DNA of 64,000 bases from assembly GCF_050003625.1 (NCBI RefSeq), contig NC_134401.1, positions 94,218,852-94,282,851 on the forward strand, given 5' to 3'. Below the pieces are notes generated by a model, which was given only the letters and a program-made list of their open reading frames with translations, ran no database searches and was not told the DNA's origin. A program made the position numbers and the translations under genes. Position 1 is the stretch's first letter. Each line of letters opens with the position of its first letter. The stretch comes from Haematobia irritans (Eukaryota; Arthropoda; Insecta; Diptera; Muscidae). Shown here in pieces: positions 56,944 to 64,000 of this stretch.

Positions 56944-57689
56944 GTAAGTTTGATGTTTTTGTTTATTTGCTTCTTTCTATTTCATTTGAAACCAGAGATG
57001 GCTTCATTATTGTTTATTCCAAACTCATCCATGGCATTCGATCACTCACTAATGGTATTTTAGATTTGGTGTTTATTTCGGAGTGAAAGGCTTCCCCGGA
57101 ACAATAAACTATTGTGTTATATTTTTCATTCAATACCAGTAGACTGAATGCGTTTGGTAGAATGACGTTGGTATCTTCTACAAATATCTCTATTGGAATT
57201 CAAATATATTTTTTTTGCCAAACCTCTTTTGTATATATAGCATTTTTCATTTAAATATTTTAACCTAGTTTATGGTATGCATTTCTTTTTATTTAATTCT
57301 TGACCTTTGTATTATAATAAACAATTTGTATTGTAGTTTTTTCTTGTATTTTTAACAATTTCCCCATTGACATAGTAAATAAAATTAAAAATAACACTAG
57401 CACATAACTTTAAACTTAGCAAATTTAACTGTAAATTGCCAAAAGTTGACCATCTGGTTTGAAACCGCTATATGTTTACCTTTAAATTTACTCTCTTGAT
57501 CATAATCTCTTGTCAGAGTTGCCAGAGCTAAAAATATTCCCTTGACATTGAAAATTATAAAAGTGTAAGCGAGTACATAAATAATACAACCATAGCGAAT
57601 TTCGGAATACGGAACAAATTTCTAGGTGGCCTATGTGAAACCGAAAATGGGCCAAGGAATCACGGTTTCCACAGTTTGAAGAATTTCGA
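56944..57689. other. Possible first intron of an unknown gene
   Basis: Starts with GTAAGTTTGATG. Contents are AT-rich with no repeat shared elsewhere and no exon. Confidence 0.3.
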
Positions 57690-58140
57690 CAAAATAGAAA
57701 TAAAATTTTGACAAAATTTTTATAAAATTTTCTATAAAATAAAATTTTTATAAAATTTTCTATAAAATAAAATTTTTATAAAATTTTCTATAAAATAAAA
57801 TTTTTATAAAATTTTCTGTAGAAATAAAATTTTTACAAAATTTTCTATAGAAATAAAATTTTGACAAAATTTTCTATAGAAATAAAATTTTGACAAAATT
57901 TTCTATAGAAATAAAATTTTGACAAAATTTTCTATAGAAATAAAATTTTGACAAAATTTTCTATAGAAATAAAATTTTGACAAAATTTTCTATAGAAATA
58001 AAATTTTGACAAAATTTTCTATAGAAATAAAATGTTGACAAAATTTTCTATAGAAATAAAATTTTCAAAAATTTTCTATAGAAATAAACTTTTGACAAAA
58101 TTTTCTATAGAAATAGAATTTTGACAAAATTTTCTTTTTC
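57690..58140 (+). repeat. 29-bp minisatellite array, very homogeneous
   Basis: About 15 units; from 57845 to 58060 the units are almost identical (TTTTGACAAAATTTTCTATAG and AAATAAAA). The left part has a shorter variant TTTTTATAAAATTTTCTATA. Confidence 0.95.
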
Positions 58141-58625
58141 ATACAGTTTCGAATTTTTTTTTTTTTAAATTTAATATGATGAACCGTTTTCAAGTTATTC
58201 CAATATATGTAGCGAAAGTGCCTTAATTTTGAACAAAGCTTTATTTCTCGAAAAGTCGAGCTGATAGAAAAAAAAAACCAAGTGCAGGTTTGGATTCAGC
58301 GACCTCAAATTACTAACAATTTGCTATAAATTTCAATCAACACAAAAAAATTCAATTTTTTCCCCTGTGTTATCTATCGAAGACTCCGGCCATAACTCTA
58401 AGGACATTTTAAAGTCACAAATTTTTCATTATTTTATCTTGAAATAACAAAGGTATTCACAAGTGTGTTAACTCTAAACTTTAATTCGGGCTCGTTTCAA
58501 ATGCCGGCAGCTAACATTTCGGGTTTAATGCCAAATTCGTCCCACAATATTAGTTGGTAGTGCTAAGTCCCCAACCACGTTTTCGGCTTCTCAGCTGATT
58601 CATATATTTGCAAAACTGCTCCCAT
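58141..58625. other. Noncoding between array and membrane-protein exon
   Basis: AT-rich, no motif assigned. Confidence 0.35.
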
Positions 58626-59048
58626 TTATTTACTATTTTGCCATGGCGACAAATAAATCGTAGTGGGGGTCACATTGAAAATTGTTGAGTCATGACACCA
58701 GCAATGCTGAATGGAAGAGGTTGACGAGTATTTCCTAGTTAAGAATAGCAGCATATAGAAAACAACCCAAGAACCGGCAAATTGTTTGAGGTCATACAAA
58801 AATAGAGAAGCTATGGTGGTAGATAGAATAACGAATCCAATAGCAACTAAGAGATATGAAAAGAAACAATTTGCCAAATCCACACCCTTAATGTAGATAA
58901 AAAAGCACAAAACTCTCAAAAACCACTCCACAGAAGCAACCCCTAAAATTCCTCGAAGGACATGGAATAATAAGGACGGTATAAAGCAAGAAGAAATATA
59001 AAAAAATAAAGCGAATCGATTACGACGATTGCAAATACTAGCCAACAC
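58626..59048 (-). CDS. Exon of an unidentified multi-pass membrane protein
   Basis: Open for about 140 codons on the minus strand in an otherwise stop-rich area. An acceptor-like CGTTTTAG/GTG sits at its upstream edge and no good ATG opens it, so it is probably an internal or last exon. Hydropathy by eye gives four membrane segments: around FALFFYISSCFIPSLLF, FLRVLCFFIYIK, YLLVAIGFVILSTTIASLFL and WVVFYMLLFL, with short polar loops (KGVDLANC, LYDLKQFAG). The reading ends SPWQNSK-stop. I do not recognise the family; a small four-TM insect protein is the best description. No partner exon was identified up to 59450. Real coding status is likely but not certain. Confidence 0.45.
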   Translation of the reverse strand: MLASICNRRNRFALFFYISSCFIPSLLFHVLRGILGVASVEWFLRVLCFFIYIKGVDLANCFFSYLLVAIGFVILSTTIASLFLYDLKQFAGSWVVFYMLLFLTRKYSSTSSIQHCWCHDSTIFNVTPTTIYLSPWQNSK

Positions 59049-59443
59049 CTAAAACGTCTAAAAAAGGGAAAATGAAAAAAACTTCACTTGAAAGGAAGAA
59101 ATAATGAAAAACACCGGGTATCGCGATATGGTTGAATCAGGTGTTTAGTTAAGTGTCCAGGAATTTGTAATATTCTATTTTTTATTTATTAACAATGCGA
59201 ACATATGAAATGTAATGCCTACCTCAATTACAATGGCTATTATAGCATAATCAAAATGATTTAGCATTAATCAAAATCATTTATTTTTTTACCGTTTTCA
59301 AGTAAAAAATTTAAAAAAAGCTTACATTTATTTAAAAATTATTCCTTCACTGAGATAATTTTATTCCTTCACTTGAGATATTTGGTTTCAAATTGAAAAT
59401 TGAAATTAAGACAGTGATGTCATTTTCTTTTTCGGATAGAGTA

Positions 59444-61076
59444 CACGCCACTTGTGCCAAAAATAATCTACCAAAATGTGAAGAAAATTTTACCAAAAAG
59501 CTACAAAACAAAAAATGTTATTTTGCAAACATTTTATTTCTATAGAAAATTTTGTAAAATTAGTTTTTCTATAGAAATTTTTTTAACATTTTATTTCTAT
59601 GGAAATTTTGTTAAAATTTTATTTCTATAGAATTTTTGTGAAAATTTTATTTTTATAGAATTTTTGTCAAAATTTTATTTCTATAGAAAATTTTGTCAAC
59701 ATATTATTTCTATAGTAAATTTTGTCAAAATTTTATTTCTATAGAAAATTTTGTCAAATTTTATTATTCTACAGAAAATTTGTCAAAATTTTATTTCTAT
59801 AGAAAACTTTGTCAACATTTTATTTCTATAGAAAATTTTATCAAAATTTTATTTCTATAGAAAATTTTATCACAATTTTATTTCTATAGAAAATTTTGTC
59901 CAAATTTTATTTCTATGGGAAATTTTGTAAAAACTTTATTTCTATAGAAAATTTTGTCAAAATTTTATTTCTATAGAAAATTTTATCACAATTTTATCTC
60001 TATAGAAAAATTTGTCAAAATTTTATTTCCATAAAAAAAAAAATTTGGTCAACTTTTTATTTCTATAGAAAATTTTGTCAAAATTGTATTTCTATAGAAA
60101 ATGTTGTCAAATTTTGTTATTCTATAGAAAATTTGTCCAAATTTTATATCTATAGAAAAATTTTGTATACATTTTATTTCTATATAAAATGTTGTCTACA
60201 TTTTATTTCTATAGAAAATTTTGTCAAAATTTTATTTCTATAGAAAATTTTATCAAAATTTTATTTCTATAGAAAATTTTGTCAAAATTTTATTTCTATA
60301 GAGAATTTTGTCAAAATTTTATTTCTATAGAAAATTTTGTCAAAATTTTATTTCTATGGGAAATTTTGTCAAAATTTTATTTCTATAGAAAATTTTTTTA
60401 AAATTTTATCTCCATAGAAAATTTTGTCAAAATTTTATTTCTATAGAAAATTTTGTCAAAATTTTATTTCTATAGAAAATGTTGTCAATATTTTATTTCT
60501 ATGGACAATTTTGTCAAAATTTAATTCTATAGAAAATTTTGTCAACATTTTATTTTTATAGAGAATTTTGTCAAAATTTTATTTCTATAGAAAATTTTGT
60601 CAAAATTTTACTTCTATAGAAATTTTTATCAAAATTTTATTTCTATGGAAAATTTTATCAAAATTTTATGCCTGTAGAAAATTTTATCAAAATTTTATTT
60701 CTATAGAAAATTTTGTCACATTTTGTTATTCTATAGAAAATTTATCAAAATTTTATTTCTATAGAAAAATTTTGTATACATTTTATTTCTATATAAAATG
60801 TTGTCTTCATTTTATTTCTATAGAAAATTTTGTTAAAATTTTATTTCTATAGAAAATTTTGTCAAAATTTTATTTTTATAGAAAATTTTGTCAAAATTTT
60901 ATTTCTGCACAAAATTTTGTCAAAATTTTATTTCTATAGAAAATTTTGTCAAAATTTTATTTCTATAAAAAATTTTGTCAAAATTTTATTTCTATAGAAA
61001 ATTTTGTCAAAATTTTATCTCTATAGAAAATTTTGTTAAAATTTTATTTCTATAAAAAATTTTGTCAAAATTTCTA
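59444..61076 (-). repeat. 29-bp minisatellite array with CACGCCACTTGTG terminus
   Basis: Left terminus CACGCCACTTGTGCCAAAAA, TAATCTACCAAAATG, then about 53 units of TTTTATTTCTATAGAAAATT and TTGTCAAAA. A block with GTTATTCTATAGAAAATTTG and TTGTATACATTTTA occurs at 60115 and again at 60725, a higher-order repeat of about 610 bp. Confidence 0.92.
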
Positions 61077-61430
61077 TTTATTTCGGCATAAGCCGGCTAT
61101 CATGCAAAACGTTTTTTCGGAAGGTTCAAGTGTGGTTCATTGTTGGGTTTAATGAACTGCCTGAATTTATTCTGATAATTGGTTGATAGTTTTGCTGCAA
61201 GTAGAGGATGATGATCAGGAATGTGGTAATTCCGAAACGTGCGTCCATCCAACCATCTTGCAGTCTATAGGCCTTTGCCCAAATAAATTTGACAAACATT
61301 CTTTTCCTCTGTTGGTTAAGCTACACTTGTAGTTTAGTCAATGTATGGTTTTAAGCTGAAATAAAAAAAAAACAACAACAATGCTTAAAGAACAAAACCA
61401 ACAATAACAAAACAAAACGAAAGAAAAGTT
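61077..61430 (+). mobile_element. PLE/retrozyme-like repeat, copy 2
   Basis: CGGCATAAGCCGGCTATCATG, GTGTGGTTCATTGTTGGGTT, ribozyme relic (61195-61263), GCCCAAATAAATTTGACAAAC, GGTTTTAAGCTGAAATAAAA, then CAACAATAACAAAACAAAAC. Colinear with copy 1 and inserted in a 29-bp array. Confidence 0.75.
61195..61263 (+). ncRNA. Hammerhead ribozyme relic with mutated core
   Basis: Stem I, stem II, GAAA and the GTC site match copy 1, but CTGATGA reads ATGATCA (61210-61217 area): C3 becomes A and G8 becomes C. G8 supplies the general acid in hammerheads, so this copy should be inactive. Confidence 0.75.
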
Positions 61431-61500
61431 TATTTCTATAGAAAATTCTGTCAAAATTTTATTTCTATAGAACATTTTGTCAAAATTTTATTTCTATACT
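61431..61500 (-). repeat. 29-bp minisatellite, remainder of split array
   Basis: Two to three units (TTTATTTCTATAGAAAATTC) right of the hammerhead repeat. Confidence 0.8.
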
Positions 61501-61724
61501 CTTTAATTGTAAATATTTTATTGCAGTTCTCAGTGTAGTTCAATCAAATTGATATGAAGTGTTTTAATTAAAAAAATTAAATGAGTTTTGAGATAAAAAC
61601 CAATATATATTTTAATAGAACCAATTAAAAAAAAGATTGAAAAGTTCAACCAAAAAATTGATTCTTTCTAAAAAATTTAAAATTTTCATTATTTTAACAA
61701 CGCATTATGGACATCGCAAAAAGT

Positions 61725-61945
61725 GGAATTTTTTGAATTTTTTTCCTTGTGCAAAAGTCGTTAACCTTTTTAAGGAAGTTGTTTTGTCGTTATAGTGATT
61801 CGACTTAAAAATAGGTATCTTAACATGAAAGAAAATATCGTTTGACTAAGGTCAACTTGGCTTTAAAAATTCTGAAAATTCTTTAAAATTAATAAAATCA
61901 TCTTTAAGTTGTTTTAGTTTTTGTATCTTCACTAAAAAGTAAAAA
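61725..61945 (+). mobile_element. CACTGAAAA-type MITE fragment
   Basis: TTTTTTCCTTGTGCAAAAGTC, AAGTGATTCGACTT-like and AGGTATCTTAACATGAAAG correspond to 425-640 of copy 1. Confidence 0.65.
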
Positions 61946-61959
61946 AAAGTTGTATTTCT

Positions 61960-62660
61960 AAAGTAAATTTTAGCAAAATTTTATTTCTATAGAAAACTTT
62001 CTCAAAATTTTATTTCAATATAAAATATTCTCAAAATTTAATTTCTATAGAAAATATTCTCAAAATTTAATTTCTATAGAAAATTTTCTCAAAATATTAT
62101 TTTTAAAGGAAATTTTCTCAAAAATTTTATTTCCATAAATAATTTTGTGAGCATTTTATTTCTATAGATTTTTTTTCAAAATTTTATTTCTATAGAAAAT
62201 TTTGTCAAAATTTTATGTCTATAGAAAATTTTCGGAAAATTGTATTTCTATAGAAAAATTTGTTTTTTTTTACACAAAAATTTAATTCTACAGGAAATTT
62301 TGTGAAAATTTTATTTCTAGAGAAAATTTTCTCAAAATTTTATTTCAATATAAAATATTCTCAAAATTTAATTTCTATAGAAAATATTCTCAAAATTTAA
62401 TTTCTATAGAAAATTTTCTCAAAATATTATTTTTAAAGGAAATTTTCTCAAAAATTTTATTTCCATAAATAATTTTGTGAGCATTTTATTTCTATAGATT
62501 TTTTTTCAAAATTTTATTTCCATAGAAAATTTTATCAAAATTTTATGTCTATAGAAAATTTTCGGAAAATTGTATTTCTATAGAAAATTTTCTTTAAATT
62601 TTATTTCCATAGAAAAATTTCTCAAATTTTTTTTCTATAGAAAATTTGGTCATTATTCTG
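61960..62660 (-). repeat. 29-bp array with a 330-bp higher-order duplication
   Basis: Diverged units (TTCTCAAAATTTAATTTC). The stretch starting TATTTCAATATAAAATATTC occurs at 62011 and 62341, exactly 330 bp apart, and about 250 bp following match almost base for base. Ends with CTGTGGCAACCT (to 62675). Confidence 0.9.
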
Positions 62661-62679
62661 TTTCTGTGGCAACCTTTAA

Positions 62680-62741
62680 AGGTTAGGTTAAAGTGTCAGC
62701 CCGATTAAGTTTCAGGATCACTTAGACTATTCAGTGCATTG
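62680..62741 (-). mobile_element. SINE tail fragment
   Basis: AGGTTAGGTTAAAGTGTCAG, TTCAGGATCACTTAGACTAT and TCAGTGCATTGG match the SINE tail region; same length and position as the fragment at 37015. Confidence 0.65.
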
Positions 62742-63838
62742 GCCATTATAACCAGTCCGTGGCTGTAATGGCCGTTTTTTGCAAGTTAGCCTGTGATAAC
62801 AGCTATCACTTGCACTTAACCTAAACTTTTATTCCTCCAACCAAAACCACCCATTAAAAAAAGCGTCGCCAAAAAAGTAGTGAAAATGTTCTTTATGGAT
62901 CCGGAAGTGGTGCCAAAATGACGCAGAAGCGATGAATTTAACATGGGCTTGCCATAGGACGGATGTCCAACATTTCAACAGTCGCTGCACTGAATTTGCA
63001 TCACTTCTTAAGGTGTGGGTGAATTCAGTGATGTGAATTAAGAATTTTTGTGATATTTTGACAAATAAATAATCTTTAAATTTTTTATGATTTTTAATGC
63101 TTTACAATGCTCGTCTGGAACGTTTGTCATTAAATATTTTCAAAAATTCGCAATTTTTCTAGAAAGGATTTAACATTTTTTTCGGTTAAATTTAAACAAT
63201 TTGTACCATATAATTAATTCTTAATATGTTTTTAACCTATTTGAAACATATAAAATAAATTTCCCTTTAAAAATATGAAACAAACGGGTTATAAAAAATT
63301 GACTCAAATGAACTTCCTGTGCAGTCAAAATAAAGAACATCGTTGGGAGAGCAGTTTTGGAAGTTCTTTTAAAGTTGTGCCTTGAGAAGAACTGCCAATT
63401 TTTTTTTGTTGGACATATAAAGATATTGACCACTTTTTTAATCTATATTCTTTTTTTTTGCCTATTTGGCCATAATTTCCTTATTGTATAAATGGCTTAT
63501 ATTTAAATATATTATCTTTATGGCATGGAAATGCAATAAAAGATTAGACAATAATAAAATAAACAATAAAAGTTTATAATTACCTCATACATATGTCAAA
63601 CAAAGGTTTGTCTACCAAACCGGCAATTATGGATAGCGTAAATTTGCCTGCATTCTATTGGATGATTATATATCGGTATCAAGGGCACTTGTTTTCATTT
63701 GTTTTTAATGTGACATACATAAACCATTCTAAAAAAAAGAGTTTCATAAAATCAAATAAAAAGTATTTTTCTTCAATAACAAGAAACAAAATTTGTGGGA
63801 GTTTCCAAGTTTTCTCGAAGGTAAGGTCATTTCAATTA
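62742..63838. other. Noncoding, no gene recognised
   Basis: 62870-63050 has a less AT-rich segment (GGATCCGGAAGTGG, GGACGGATGTCC) that looks like part of a dispersed repeat, but only one copy is in view. Frames are short and lack domains. Confidence 0.35.
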
Positions 63839-64000
63839 CACTGAAATAAACATGTTGCGTTACGCCCTAGATTGATAAATACGATTTCTTTCTTGTGTAA
63901 AATCTTTTATTTTAAACAGTACCAATCTCTGGATCAGATTGAATGGAAGTATCTTTAAACTGGGATACAAATCTTTAGATACAAAACAAGTTTTTGTTTG
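63839..64000 (+). mobile_element. CACTGAAA-type MITE, cut by the window edge
   Basis: TACACTGAAATAAACATGTT start, TTACGCC and CTTTGGAT-like motifs recall the second MITE subfamily. The right end lies outside. Confidence 0.45.

Overview
The window is eukaryotic nuclear DNA from a higher fly, most likely a calyptrate/muscid (house-fly, stable-fly or horn-fly group). The reasons are AT-rich sequence, GT-AG introns of dipteran style, insect orthologues, a mariner whose terminal repeats match the Himar1 type of the horn fly, and DINE-1/mini-me elements with the dipteran (GTCY)n core. It is gene-poor: four clear protein genes, one probable extra exon and one gene remnant lie in a dense field of nested mobile elements and minisatellites.

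Genes, left to right: (1) the 3' part of a Myrf orthologue (membrane-anchored, self-cleaving NDT80-type transcription factor), + strand, six exons from 16430 to 30858, 5' exons not identified; (2) mRpS17 (mitoribosome small subunit), + strand, 41337-41875, two exons; (3) a mitochondrial enoyl-CoA delta-isomerase, - strand, 44679-43709, three exons, with a paralogous C-terminal remnant at 42112-42306; (4) RagC/D GTPase (amino-acid signalling to TORC1), + strand, 48907-51884, with a likely 78-nt in-frame intron directly after the start ATG; (5) a multi-pass membrane protein exon, - strand, 58626-59048, of unknown identity; (6) a possible TATA promoter plus noncoding first exon at 56799-56943. 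mRpS17 and the isomerase converge; the isomerase and RagC diverge. These genes do not form one pathway.

Repeats fill the rest. 1-6.5 kb: MITEs and DINE-1-like elements. 6.6-9.3 kb: an irritans-type mariner broken by a DINE. 10.6-12.2 kb: a hAT MITE with 8-bp target duplication and a rosa-like (DD41D) transposase pseudogene. 12.3-12.84 kb: GC-rich minisatellites. 13.2-16.3 kb: DINE and tRNA-derived SINEs. 26.6-30.1 kb: a 3.5-kb array of a 29-bp minisatellite inside the last Myrf intron. 31.7-37 kb: nested SINE, MITE, DINE and Penelope-like (PLE) fragments. 39.1-40.6 kb: a hAT element. 45-48.5 kb: DINE plus a duplicated 750-bp element. 54.6-55.8 kb: a hAT-type element with a palindromic MITE inside. 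57.7-62.7 kb: more 29-bp arrays.

The most interesting observation is a complete hammerhead ribozyme fold at 35189-35257 inside a PLE/retrozyme-like repeat, with a second copy at 61195-61263 whose catalytic core carries two substitutions. Also notable are a 401-bp head-to-head inverted pair of PLE fragments at 35566-36797, the repeated association of the 29-bp arrays with hAT-like termini, and the stop-free 78-nt intron of RagC. All calls are from reading the sequence only; no database search was run.
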